Below are positions 1 to 6,486 of a DNA stretch of 11,462 nt, piece after piece. Position 1 is the first letter of the stretch. The number at the start of each line of letters is the position of its first letter. The stretch lies in contig JAVBOL010000039.1 in NCBI GenBank assembly GCA_031550615.1, forward strand, positions 1-11,462, written 5' to 3'. Made by a program: the position numbers and the translations under genes. A model generated the notes under the pieces. The model was not told the DNA's origin and ran no database searches. It saw nothing but the letters and a program-made list of their open reading frames with translations. The stretch comes from JAVBOW01 sp031550615 (lineage in GTDB: Bacteria > Bacteroidota > Bacteroidia > Bacteroidales > Rikenellaceae).

Positions 1-483
1 GGCGCCGATCATCGTGTACTTGTTGTTGGAGGACCATCCGGCCAGCAGGATGCCGACCACGCCCAGCGACGAAACCGCCAGAAGGTAGAATACGCCGATG
101 TTGAAGTCGATGGCGTGCATGCCGTTTGCGAATGGCAGCGCCGCGAAGGTGCATATCGAGCCGATTATCACCACGAACGAGGCCAGGCGGAACAGGAAGT
201 GGTCTGCGCGCGAGATCGAGATCAGCTCCTTGAGCAGGATCTTTATCATGTCGGCGACGGATTGCAGCACGCCCCATTTGCCCACGCGGTTGGGGCCTAT
301 GCGGCACTGGAAGAAGGCGCAGACTTTGCGCTCCATCCAGATCAGGATCAGCGCCAGGACGGCGTAGGCGGCCAGCACGGCCACCCCGATCAGCAGGAAT
401 TCGACGAAAAGCGCCCATCCTTCGGGCATCACCCCGCGAAGGAGCGCGTCGATCCAGGTCGTTATCTCTTGGAATGTTATCAT
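1..483 (-). CDS. nuoH: NADH-quinone oxidoreductase subunit H (NuoH), N-terminal part, cut by window edge
   Basis: NuoH is the inner-membrane subunit of respiratory complex I that, with NuoB and NuoD, forms the quinone-access channel and links redox chemistry to the proton-pumping arm. The visible 161 residues begin MITFQEITTW and run in frame to base 1, so roughly half of the usual 320-360 residue protein is present. A first membrane helix lies at about residues 25-50. It is followed by the family signature loop ERKV (51-54) and RIGPNRVG (61-68), then a segment containing LQSVADMIKILLKE (73-86), typical of the conserved charged quinone-channel loop. Further hydrophobic stretches lie at about 99-118 and 131-150. 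The ATG sits one base after the nuoCD stop codon, so the two genes are almost certainly co-transcribed and translationally coupled. No Shine-Dalgarno sequence is obvious. Family assignment is secure; the C-terminus is outside the window. Confidence 0.96.
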   Translation of the reverse strand, partial: MITFQEITTWIDALLRGVMPEGWALFVEFLLIGVAVLAAYAVLALILIWMERKVCAFFQCRIGPNRVGKWGVLQSVADMIKILLKELISISRADHFLFRLASFVVIIGSICTFAALPFANGMHAIDFNIGVFYLLAVSSLGVVGILLAGWSSNNKYTMIGA

Positions 484-484
484 A

Positions 485-2110
485 TCAACGGTCTATGCAG
501 GGTATGACGTAGTCGAGCGATGCGCCCAGCATGATAAGGTCGGCGACCTTGGTATCGGTGGCTATCGCCTTGAGCGCACCCACCAGCGTGAGCGAGGGTG
601 AGCGGAAATGGATGCGGTAGGGGGTTTTGTCACCCGTCGAGGTGATGTGCACCCCGAACTGACCGCGCGCGTTCTCCACACGCTGGAAGTACTCGCCCTC
701 GGGCAGCCGGATGATCGCTTTGGTCTTGGCGGCGAAGGGCCCGTCGGGGATGTTGTCCACCAGTTGTTCGAGGATGCGCAGCGACTGCTCGATCTCGTCC
801 AGGCGGATGATATAGCGGTCGAATGTCATACCCCCGGGGCGCAGCACCTCCTGGAAGTCCACACGCGAGTAGGCCGCGTAGGGCTCTATCTTGCGGATGT
901 CGTTGTGCCAACCCGAGGCGCGTCCGGTGGGGCCCGTGGCGCCCAGTCCGATGGCCACGTTCTTGTCGAGGTAGCCGATTCCGTCCATACGTCCGCGTGC
1001 GATGGGGTTGCCCGTGAAGAGCATGTGGTGCTCTTTAAGCATCCCTCGCAGGTAGGGGATCAACTCCTTTACGCGCTTCTGGAAATTGGGGTGTATATCG
1101 TTGGCCACGCCGCCTATAACGTTGTAGTTGGCCATAAGACGGCCTCCGGCCGTTTCCTCGAAGATGTCCATGATCTTCTCGCGGTCACGCATGCCGTAGA
1201 CGAATGCCGTGATCGAACCCATGTCCATGCACATGCAGCCCCAGCCCAGCAGGTGCGAGGCGATACGGGTCAACTCGTCCATGATGGTGCGCACCACCAC
1301 GGCGCGGTCGGGGACTTCGAGTTGCAGGGCCTTTTCGATGGCAAGGCAGGTGCCGTGGCGGTTGATCGTGCCCGAGAGGTAGTCCAACCGGTCGGTGAGG
1401 TGGAGTATCTGCGGGTAGGTGTACGCCTCGCACATCTTCTCGATCCCGCGGTGGATATATCCGAACACGGGGTCGATCTTTTTGATCTGTTCGCCGTCCA
1501 GCGCCACCCTCCGGTGCAGCACGCCGTGCATCGCAGGGTGCTGGGGGCCGAAGTTGACCCCGTAATCCTCCTGGTCGAAGAGCTCGGCGGTCTTTTCGGT
1601 GGGCTGGCCCATCATCAAATCGACGCTCTTGACAGTTTCCATATCCTCGATCAGCTCGTTCTCGAGCGGTACGGGATTCACCTCGGGGCTTGCGTCATAG
1701 TCCTTGCGCAGGGGGAAACCTTTCCAGTCTTGGCGCAGGAAGATGCGGCGCATGTCGGGGTGGCCGGTAAAGCGTATGCCCAGGAAATCGTGCACCTCAC
1801 GCTCATAGACGTCGCCCGACGCCCAAAGATCGTGTACCGAGGGCAGCAGCGGGTTCTCGCGGTCCGCGGTGCGCGTTTCGAGCACGACGACCGTTTCGGG
1901 CTGCCACGAGGGCGAAATGTAATAGAGTGCGCCTAACTCCGCCCCGAAGTCCATGCCCACTATGTCTATAAGGTAGTCGTAACCTTCGGCGCGCATAGCC
2001 TCGGCCACTTCACGGAATTTATCCGCGGGGGCGACGATGGCCACCCTCTCTTCCCGCTGCGTAACCTCGACGCCGGGGATCCCCGAGAGTTTATTTTTTA
2101 TCTTTTCCAT
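485..2110 (-). CDS. nuoCD: NADH-quinone oxidoreductase fused subunits C and D (NuoCD)
   Basis: This 541-residue protein joins the two peripheral-arm subunits NuoC and NuoD of complex I, which hold the quinone-binding end of the electron path. The NuoC part covers about residues 1-140 and shows the signature YEREVHDFLGIRFTGHP (102-118) and the block DWKGFPLRKDY (128-138). A linker to about 180 leads into the NuoD part, which opens with NFGPQHPAMHGVL (186-198) and contains YIHRGIEK (218-225) and TDRLDYLSG (239-247). His195 and Tyr244 match the quinone-headgroup ligands of the family: their 49-residue spacing equals that of His38/Tyr87 in the Thermus Nqo4 subunit. The C-terminus ends in IDR, as is common for NuoD. 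The start ATG lies inside the end of nuoB (20-base overlap) and the stop is one base before nuoH. The fused C-D form is known from E. coli and Bacteroidetes. Fully intact. Confidence 0.97.
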   Translation of the reverse strand: MEKIKNKLSGIPGVEVTQREERVAIVAPADKFREVAEAMRAEGYDYLIDIVGMDFGAELGALYYISPSWQPETVVVLETRTADRENPLLPSVHDLWASGDVYEREVHDFLGIRFTGHPDMRRIFLRQDWKGFPLRKDYDASPEVNPVPLENELIEDMETVKSVDLMMGQPTEKTAELFDQEDYGVNFGPQHPAMHGVLHRRVALDGEQIKKIDPVFGYIHRGIEKMCEAYTYPQILHLTDRLDYLSGTINRHGTCLAIEKALQLEVPDRAVVVRTIMDELTRIASHLLGWGCMCMDMGSITAFVYGMRDREKIMDIFEETAGGRLMANYNVIGGVANDIHPNFQKRVKELIPYLRGMLKEHHMLFTGNPIARGRMDGIGYLDKNVAIGLGATGPTGRASGWHNDIRKIEPYAAYSRVDFQEVLRPGGMTFDRYIIRLDEIEQSLRILEQLVDNIPDGPFAAKTKAIIRLPEGEYFQRVENARGQFGVHITSTGDKTPYRIHFRSPSLTLVGALKAIATDTKVADLIMLGASLDYVIPCIDR

Positions 2111-2690
2111 CGTACTTTATCGTTTCGGGTAATGCGAAGAAATTCTCGACCTTGATCTTGCGCGAGAGCTGCATCATGCCGTAGAGCACCGCGTCCGGAC
2201 GGGGCGGGCAGCCGGGGATGAACACGTCGACCGGGATGATCTTGTCCACGCCCATCACCGTGTGGTAGGAACTTTTGAAAGGTCCTCCGCTGATCGCGCA
2301 GCTGCCGATAGCCATCACGTAGCGCGGCTCGGCCATCTGGTCGTAGAGGCGCTTGAGCACCGGGGCCATCTTGTGCACGATAGTGCCGCACACGAAGATC
2401 ACGTCGGCCTGGCGGGGGCTGTTGCGCGTCACCTCCCAGCCGAAACGGGCGAAGTCGGCGCGGGCGGCGCCCACGCACATGAACTCGATGCCGCAGCAGC
2501 TCGTGGCGAAAGTCAGCGGCCAAACCGAGTTGGAACGCCCCCAGTTTATAAAATCGCTGATCTTGCCCACGAAGACGTTGACGCCATTCTCGCGCAACTC
2601 GTTGACGTACCCTTCGAGGTATTCATTCTCCCTGAAATCCTCGTAGCGCATGTTGGGGACGCCGGTGTGTTTCTTGTTCTTTATTTCCAT
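2091..2690 (-). CDS. nuoB: NADH-quinone oxidoreductase subunit B (NuoB)
   Basis: NuoB carries iron-sulfur cluster N2, the last cluster of complex I and the direct electron donor to quinone. The 199-residue product starting MEIKNKKHTG contains the cluster-ligand cysteines: the tandem pair Cys65-Cys66 in TSCCGIEF, Cys131 in GSCAISGG and Cys161 in PGCPPRPD. The 66-residue spacing from the first pair to the third ligand matches Nqo6 of Thermus. The open frame extends upstream to 2909, but the extra sequence is only the nuoA region read in another frame and resembles no NuoB. The ATG at 2690 is chosen because a clear AAAGGAG lies 7 bases upstream and because family homology begins soon after it. 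The start overlaps nuoA by 10 bases and the end overlaps nuoCD by 20 bases, pointing to translational coupling within one operon. Confidence 0.96.
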   Translation of the reverse strand: MEIKNKKHTGVPNMRYEDFRENEYLEGYVNELRENGVNVFVGKISDFINWGRSNSVWPLTFATSCCGIEFMCVGAARADFARFGWEVTRNSPRQADVIFVCGTIVHKMAPVLKRLYDQMAEPRYVMAIGSCAISGGPFKSSYHTVMGVDKIIPVDVFIPGCPPRPDAVLYGMMQLSRKIKVENFFALPETIKYDGKDKK

Positions 2691-3034
2691 TTGAGCGCTC
2701 CTTTCTTCCAGGCGTAAGCCAGACCGAGGGTGAGTACAATAAGGAAGAACGACACACAGACGAGGCCGTCGATCCCCAGGCTTTTGGTGATGGTCGCCCA
2801 GGGGAAAAGCAGGACCGTTTCCACGTCGAACACCAGATAAAGCAGCGCGAAGAGGTAGTAGCCCACCCTGAACTGCATCCACGAGGTGCCTCGCGTGGGG
2901 ATGCCGCACTCATACGGCTCTCCTTTCAACGGATTGGTCGAACGGGGCGCAAGCCACCATGCGATCACCAGCGCAGCCCCGACGAGTACCAGCGCGGTGA
3001 TGAATACGACCAAAAATAAAGCGGAATCGCTCAT
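2681..3034 (-). CDS. nuoA: NADH-quinone oxidoreductase subunit A (NuoA)
   Basis: NuoA is a small membrane subunit of complex I, next to NuoH at the base of the quinone channel. The 117-residue protein has the expected three membrane helices at about residues 6-28, 61-83 and 91-110. The first two are joined by the conserved loop GEPYECGIP (38-46). The diagnostic block FRVGYYLFALLYLVFDVE (55-72) follows, including the functionally important acidic pair in FDVE. Length and architecture are normal for the family. This is the first gene of the nuo operon, as in most bacteria. Its last codons contain both the nuoB start codon and the nuoB ribosome-binding site. The start ATG has no evident Shine-Dalgarno sequence, as is common in Bacteroidetes. 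Confidence 0.96.
   Translation of the reverse strand: MSDSALFLVVFITALVLVGAALVIAWWLAPRSTNPLKGEPYECGIPTRGTSWMQFRVGYYLFALLYLVFDVETVLLFPWATITKSLGIDGLVCVSFFLIVLTLGLAYAWKKGALKWK
2698..2704 (-). promoter_or_regulatory. Shine-Dalgarno sequence of nuoB inside nuoA
   Basis: Read on the minus strand this is AAAGGAG, seven bases before the nuoB ATG at 2690. It is the clearest purine-rich ribosome-binding site in the window, and most other genes here lack one. It settles the nuoB start and lies within the last codons of nuoA, so ribosomes finishing nuoA would sit at the nuoB initiation site. Confidence 0.75.
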
Positions 3035-3122
3035 AGTTTATGGTTAAAGTGTTATTAGGTTACAGCAATATACACACAACCGAAACCCCCTTATTTCGCT
3101 CAGGGTTTTTCGATTGACAGCA

Positions 3123-3130
3123 CAAAAGTA
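3123..3130 (-). promoter_or_regulatory. Possible -7 element of the nuo operon promoter
   Basis: The minus strand reads TACTTTTG, an exact match to the Bacteroidetes -7 consensus TAnnTTTG, 88 bases before the nuoA ATG. No TTTG is found at the expected distance upstream, where the sequence is G-rich, so the -33 half is missing. This is the only strong -7 candidate I found in the 148-base gap between the antiporter and nuoA. If it is used, the nuo transcript has a leader of about 80-85 bases. The operon may also receive read-through from the antiporter gene, because I see no convincing terminator between them. Confidence 0.4.
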
Positions 3131-3182
3131 ATATTTTAAACCGTTTGGCGCCCCCTTGTGGGGAAATTTTATCAACAATGGA

Positions 3183-4412
3183 TCAGCACTTTTCCCCGTT
3201 GCGTTCCATGCGGTCGAATCCGCGCTTTAGCAGCAGGGGCGTGGCCAGGGTGGTCAGCAATCCCATAAGCACAAGGATAGAGAAGAATGCGATGTCGATA
3301 AGCCCGGCGCTCAGGGCTATGTTGGCGATCACAAGTTCGATTATTCCCCTGGCGTTCAGGCCGATGCCAAGCGTTGTCGACTTGCACTGAGAGTAGCCTG
3401 CGATGCGCCCGGCGACGTAACCGCCGAATATCTTCGAGGCGAACGAAACCGCTATCACGCACACCATGAGCCATATTTCGCTTATCGCGTGCAGGTTGAA
3501 CTCGAGCCCTATGCCGGCGAAGAAGATAGGCGCGAGGAAGCCCATCGTGATGGTCGATGTGCTGGTGATAACGCTGCGCATGCGTTTGTCGCTTATCAGC
3601 TCGCCCGGTATGAGCACCGCGCCGAAGAACGCGCCAACTATAAAGTGCAACCCGCCCAATTCGGCCAGGGAGGCGAAGATCATCACGAAGATCATCACGA
3701 TGGCGAATGCCGACTCTTTGCCCTTGAAGAAATCGAGGTAATGCGAGAGCAGGTATTTGCGGTTGATATAGTGGGTGGTGATATACGAGATGAGCTTGTA
3801 GGTCGCCAGCAGCACGACGGCGAAGCCAATGAGTTTGAGCACCGTAAGCCCGATGCGGAGCATCAACTGGCCCATCGAGTAGTCGACCGAGGTGTTGTTG
3901 AAGTTGAGCACCACGCCCAGGATAAGCAGCGAAAGCACGTCGTTGAATACCGCCGCCGAGAGTATGTGGCGTCCCACCTGGCTGTTGAGTTTGCCCAGGT
4001 CGATAAGTATGCGCACGCTCACAGGCAGCGCCGTGATGCTGATGCACAGCCCCAGGAATATGGATATGATGTGCCCCAGCCCGAAAAGGTAGCCGAGGAG
4101 CACCCCCGCCCCGAAGGGTATGAAAAAGCCGAGTATGGCGATCCACGCCTTGCGACCGCGTACCGATTCGCGTATGTCGTCGACCTTGATCTCCAGGCCC
4201 GCGTGGATTATCAGCAGCAGCACCGCCAGGTCCGATATGGCGCGTATGTCGTTGGTGTAGCCCACCCAGCCCAGGATCGAGGGGCCCAGCAGGACCCCCG
4301 CGAGTATCTCGCCGACCATCGATGGTTGGTGGAATCGCTCGAACACCTCGCCCAGCATCTTGGCGAAGGCCAGCATGAGCAGAAGGGCTACTATAAGGGG
4401 CATGCTTTCCAT
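3183..4412 (-). CDS. CPA2-type cation:proton antiporter (Na+/H+ or K+/H+ exchanger)
   Basis: This 409-residue, highly hydrophobic protein belongs to the monovalent cation:proton antiporter-2 family (NapA/KefB/GerN-like transporters of the inner membrane). Near the N-terminus it has the family block PSMVGEILAGVLLGPS (30-45). ITALPVSVRILIDLG (126-140) follows, then AAVFNDVLSLL (153-163), whose Asn157-Asp158 pair aligns with the ion-binding site. An ND pair, rather than DD, is usually linked to electroneutral exchange in this superfamily. GIGLNARGIIELVIA, near the C-terminus, carries the conserved arginine and glutamate of the second half-domain. The protein ends soon after the last helix (KRGFDRMERNGEKC), so it lacks the C-terminal RCK/TrkA-N domain of Kef channels. 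ATG 4412 is used; ATG 4403 (MPLIVALL) is almost as good. It has its own strong promoter and lies 148 bases upstream of nuoA on the same strand. The transported cation cannot be told from sequence. Confidence 0.88.
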   Translation of the reverse strand: MESMPLIVALLLMLAFAKMLGEVFERFHQPSMVGEILAGVLLGPSILGWVGYTNDIRAISDLAVLLLIIHAGLEIKVDDIRESVRGRKAWIAILGFFIPFGAGVLLGYLFGLGHIISIFLGLCISITALPVSVRILIDLGKLNSQVGRHILSAAVFNDVLSLLILGVVLNFNNTSVDYSMGQLMLRIGLTVLKLIGFAVVLLATYKLISYITTHYINRKYLLSHYLDFFKGKESAFAIVMIFVMIFASLAELGGLHFIVGAFFGAVLIPGELISDKRMRSVITSTSTITMGFLAPIFFAGIGLEFNLHAISEIWLMVCVIAVSFASKIFGGYVAGRIAGYSQCKSTTLGIGLNARGIIELVIANIALSAGLIDIAFFSILVLMGLLTTLATPLLLKRGFDRMERNGEKC

Positions 4413-4434
4413 CGGCGGGGTGATTGCAGGGAGG

Positions 4435-4465
4435 CAAAATTAAAGATTTTGGGACTATTCCCAAA
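4435..4465 (-). promoter_or_regulatory. Bacteroidetes-type promoter of the antiporter gene
   Basis: On the minus strand the -33 element TTTG (4465-4462) is separated by exactly 19 bases from TAATTTTG (4442-4435). This is a full match to the Bacteroidetes primary-sigma consensus TTTG-N19-TAnnTTTG. The antiporter ATG at 4412 begins 22 bases after the -7 element, giving a short leader of about 19 bases. A perfect inverted repeat covers the -33 element and most of the spacer (separate entry), so the promoter is probably controlled. Confidence 0.8.
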
Positions 4466-4467
4466 AT
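4446..4467. promoter_or_regulatory. Palindrome (candidate operator) over the antiporter promoter
   Basis: Two perfect 9-base arms, ATTTTGGGA (4446-4454) and TCCCAAAAT (4459-4467), flank the four bases CTAT. One arm contains the -33 TTTG of the antiporter promoter and the other lies in the spacer just upstream of the -7 element. A dimeric repressor bound here would block RNA polymerase. It lies upstream of the predicted transcription start, so it should not act as an RNA hairpin in the antiporter leader. The binding protein is unknown. Confidence 0.55.
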
Positions 4468-4494
4468 GCGGGCGATAAAATGTTTCATGACAGC

Positions 4495-4524
4495 AAAAAA
4501 GGGCGCCTTTGCCGGGCGCCCTTT
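4495..4524 (-). terminator. Rho-independent terminator of the outer-membrane protein gene
   Basis: On the minus strand, arms AAAGGGCGCC (complement of 4524-4515) and GGCGCCCTTT (4507-4498) form a 10-base-pair stem with a 7-base loop. The transcript then continues the T-run (complement of A4495-4500). It begins 20 bases after the stop codon of the gene at 4545-5126 and separates that gene from the antiporter promoter. Confidence 0.88.
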
Positions 4525-4544
4525 CGATTGTCGTGCTCCGGGGT

Positions 4545-5126
4545 TTACTTGCCCAGTTTGAGTTGCAGTCCGATCATGGCCCCTTCGCCGAACCATTTCA
4601 CATAGGAACTTTTGTCGAAGATCTTATTGGACGAATCCTTCTTGTCCTTGTACGTGGCGTTGTAGTATCCCACGTCGCCCAGTTTTACGAACATGGCAAG
4701 GTTGTCCTTGATGCAGTAGCTCAGGCCCGGGCTGATTCCGAAAGAGTAGTAGGAGACTTTATACCTTGCATTGTCGTCCTTCCCGTTTCCCCAGGTCCCG
4801 ACGGCGTAGATTTCCGTAAATAACGAGAATTTGTCGGTCAGGGGGAAGTATTTGTTTACCGCTACGTAAGGGCCCATGTCGAAAAAGCTGAAGTTGTCGC
4901 CGCCCTTGTTCTTGAATGTGTAGATATCCACACCGGCGGACAATGACCACGTTTCGGCCACATAGTACTCTAAATAAGGGAGGAATTCTAAATTGGTGGT
5001 TTTCAGACCGTTCGTTTCCTGTTGTGAGAAGTCCGCCATTGAGGACACCCACAGCGTTCCCTTGTTTTGGGCCGAAACCCAGATGGCGGCAATGAGCATA
5101 GCGAATGACAGTAGAATTTTTTTCAT
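4545..5126 (-). CDS. Small outer-membrane beta-barrel protein
   Basis: The 193-residue product starts with a classical signal peptide (MKKILLSFAMLIAAIWVSA, likely cleaved after Ala19 before Gln20). The mature part is made of short alternating amphipathic stretches rich in Tyr, Phe and Gly, such as LPYLEYYVAETWSLSAGVDIY, SYYSFGISPGLSYCI and GEGAMIGLQLKLG. This is typical of 8-stranded outer-membrane barrels of the OMP_b-brl type found in Bacteroidetes. It ends in a strand-like LQLKLGK rather than the C-terminal Phe of proteobacterial barrels. No enzymatic motif is visible, and the specific role (porin-like, adhesin or structural) cannot be inferred. It has its own promoter and terminator, so it is a single-gene unit. 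Confidence 0.75.
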   Translation of the reverse strand: MKKILLSFAMLIAAIWVSAQNKGTLWVSSMADFSQQETNGLKTTNLEFLPYLEYYVAETWSLSAGVDIYTFKNKGGDNFSFFDMGPYVAVNKYFPLTDKFSLFTEIYAVGTWGNGKDDNARYKVSYYSFGISPGLSYCIKDNLAMFVKLGDVGYYNATYKDKKDSSNKIFDKSSYVKWFGEGAMIGLQLKLGK

Positions 5127-5156
5127 GGCTTATTAGAATAAGGTTAAATGTTTTAT

Positions 5157-5186
5157 CAAATGTAGCCATAATTCCGGAATTACAAA
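5157..5186 (-). promoter_or_regulatory. Bacteroidetes-type promoter of the outer-membrane barrel gene
   Basis: On the minus strand TTTG (5186-5183) is followed after 18 bases by TACATTTG (5164-5157), a perfect -7 TAnnTTTG with a spacer one base shorter than ideal. The gene's ATG at 5126 begins 30 bases downstream. Almost the whole spacer is a perfect palindrome (separate entry). Confidence 0.68.
5169..5182. promoter_or_regulatory. 14-bp perfect palindrome in the barrel-gene promoter spacer
   Basis: TAATTCCGGAATTA is its own reverse complement and lies between the -33 and -7 elements of the promoter of the gene at 4545-5126. It touches the -33 TTTG directly and ends 4 bases before the -7 element. 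The position fits a repressor operator. No regulator gene is adjacent. Its sequence differs from the palindrome at 4446-4467, so a different regulator would be expected. Confidence 0.45.
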
Positions 5187-5195
5187 ACAAGGCGT

Positions 5196-5224
5196 AAAAA
5201 AGCCGGAACCCATCGGATTCCGGC
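5196..5224 (-). terminator. Rho-independent terminator of the LruC-domain lipoprotein gene
   Basis: The minus-strand transcript folds GCCGGAATCC against GGGTTCCGGC (ten pairs including one G-U) around a 3-base loop, followed by TTTTTT. It starts 22 bases after the stop codon of the gene at 5247-6317. Confidence 0.88.
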
Positions 5225-5246
5225 CTGTTTTATTCCACTGTGTCGT

Positions 5247-6317
5247 TTACCAGCGTGCGTAGTCGGTGTGTTTTGTGTATATGAGTCCGGTCACGCGGTT
5301 TTTGGTCCAGTCGCCCGGCGTCCCGTCGACGATCCAGTTGTAAAACCCTGGATATGTTTGGTCGAGCGGAGTGGTTTCAGTGGCGTGGTATAGACCGTTG
5401 GTGATCGAGAGTCCGTAGGGGAACTGACCCTCGGGCGCGTTCTTGTCCACCGAAGCCACGTAGAACTTATAGCGTCCCGTTTTGATGAAATATTTGATGG
5501 CTTTGGCGTCGTTGCTGGTCGTGTTGGCGGTTGTCGGCACGGCGTCGTACTTGAAGTAGCCTCCGACGATGTGGTCGGCGTGGGCATTGCCCGTGATGAC
5601 CCTCTCCATGAGGGTGCGGTCGCTGACGATGGTGTAGCCGTTGCACACGGTGTTGCCGCCGCCGTCGACGACAGGTATCGAGGGGATGTAGCCGTCGTCG
5701 GTATTATATGTGTTTATGATGCCCGAGCGACCGTTGAAGTAGTCGCGGCGCACGTTGTCGGTCAATATGTGCTCACCGTTGCCGTCTTCCCAGCCGAAAG
5801 CGATGTCGTTATACCCGCCCAGGGCGATGGGTTTGACCCACATCGTCATCATGCCCGGGGTCGTGGTGCCGTTGCCGCGTATCTGGTGTTTCACGTAGAG
5901 CACCAGGTCGTTATAGTCGAAGTCGCCGAAGCGGCTGTCTTCGAACATCAGCACCGAGCTGGACTCCTTGACCCAGCCGTCGCTGGCGAAATTGTCATAG
6001 CCGGCGGCGTGCTTGGCTATTTCGAGGTGGCTTAAGCCCTGCGGTCCGCCCGCCCGGGTGACGGTTTCGCCTTCGAGCCAAGCCGGAACCTGGATGGTCA
6101 GCGGTACGGCGGTGCGCGCGAGCAGCGTTTGCACGCCGTCGGCATCCACGTAAAACACTTCGGTGACCGCGCCGTTACCGTCGACCTGCACATCATAGCT
6201 GGTCGTGGTTAGGTATCGGTCGACTATCTCGAGCTCATTGTAGTCGCCGCTTTCGTTTTTTATGCATGACGCCAGCATTGCGGCGCACGCTAATATTGTA
6301 AATGCCGTTCTTATCAT
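5247..6317 (-). CDS. LruC-domain (DUF4842-like) lipoprotein
   Basis: The 356-residue protein begins with a lipoprotein signal peptide ending in the lipobox LASC, so Cys18 would be acylated and the protein anchored in a membrane, facing the periplasm or the surface. The segment LMFEDSRFGDFDYNDLVLYV (123-142) matches the characteristic acidic FED...DYDYNDLV block of the LruC/DUF4842 family; its Asp/Asn pattern suggests calcium binding, which is inference. A stretch near the C-terminus, including YPGFYNWIVDG, resembles the Tyr-Pro-x-Phe-x-x-Trp pattern near the end of many such proteins. The family is named after a Leptospira outer-membrane lipoprotein and is common in Bacteroidetes, with no established biochemical activity. 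The protein is shorter than many family members. It has its own promoter and terminator. Confidence 0.78.
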   Translation of the reverse strand: MIRTAFTILACAAMLASCIKNESGDYNELEIVDRYLTTTSYDVQVDGNGAVTEVFYVDADGVQTLLARTAVPLTIQVPAWLEGETVTRAGGPQGLSHLEIAKHAAGYDNFASDGWVKESSSVLMFEDSRFGDFDYNDLVLYVKHQIRGNGTTTPGMMTMWVKPIALGGYNDIAFGWEDGNGEHILTDNVRRDYFNGRSGIINTYNTDDGYIPSIPVVDGGGNTVCNGYTIVSDRTLMERVITGNAHADHIVGGYFKYDAVPTTANTTSNDAKAIKYFIKTGRYKFYVASVDKNAPEGQFPYGLSITNGLYHATETTPLDQTYPGFYNWIVDGTPGDWTKNRVTGLIYTKHTDYARW

Positions 6318-6350
6318 AATTACAGGCTAATTTTCGTGGGTTTATCGCGA

Positions 6351-6380
6351 CAAATATACGCAAATTCTGCCTTGGCTAAA
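6351..6380 (-). promoter_or_regulatory. Promoter of the LruC-domain lipoprotein gene
   Basis: The minus strand carries a perfect -7 element TATATTTG (6358-6351), 33 bases before the ATG at 6317. Eighteen bases upstream of it is TTTA (6380-6377), one mismatch from the -33 TTTG. The surrounding sequence is strongly AT-rich compared with the coding DNA. Confidence 0.55.
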
Positions 6381-6414
6381 TTTGATTATTTTGCTATTTA
6401 ATATAAATATTTTG

Positions 6415-6466
6415 AATAAACCGACACCCGGAAAGTTTTGTTTAACTTTCCGGGTGTCGGTTTATT
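6415..6466 (-). terminator. Very long perfect-stem terminator after the metalloprotease gene
   Basis: Bases 6415-6437 and 6444-6466 are perfect reverse complements (23 bases each) around the 6-base loop TTGTTT. The core is a GC-rich ACCCGGAAAGTT stretch and the outer ends are AT-rich (AATAAA and TTTATT). It begins 20 bases past the metalloprotease stop codon. On the minus strand the stem ends in GGTTTATT and then continues AT-rich, which fits termination. It looks equally able to stop transcription on the plus strand. Confidence 0.8.
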
Positions 6467-6486
6467 TATTCGGTCCGATTCCTCGT

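Noticed and set aside
608..1936. 442-codon open frame on the plus strand opposite nuoCD
   Set aside because: It is antisense to a clearly recognised gene; long antisense frames are expected in GC-rich coding DNA, and the translation (His/Val/Asp-rich) resembles no known family.
2691..2909. N-terminal extension of nuoB
   Set aside because: The added residues are the nuoA region read in another frame; the ATG at 2690 has a strong Shine-Dalgarno sequence.
3152..3163. CCCC-TTGT-GGGG hairpin downstream of the antiporter
   Set aside because: Only four base pairs and no T-run on the minus strand, so not a convincing terminator.
3489..4478. 329-codon open frame on the plus strand opposite the antiporter
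   Set aside because: Shadow of the antiporter gene; the translation is a charged, low-information sequence without a signal peptide or motif.
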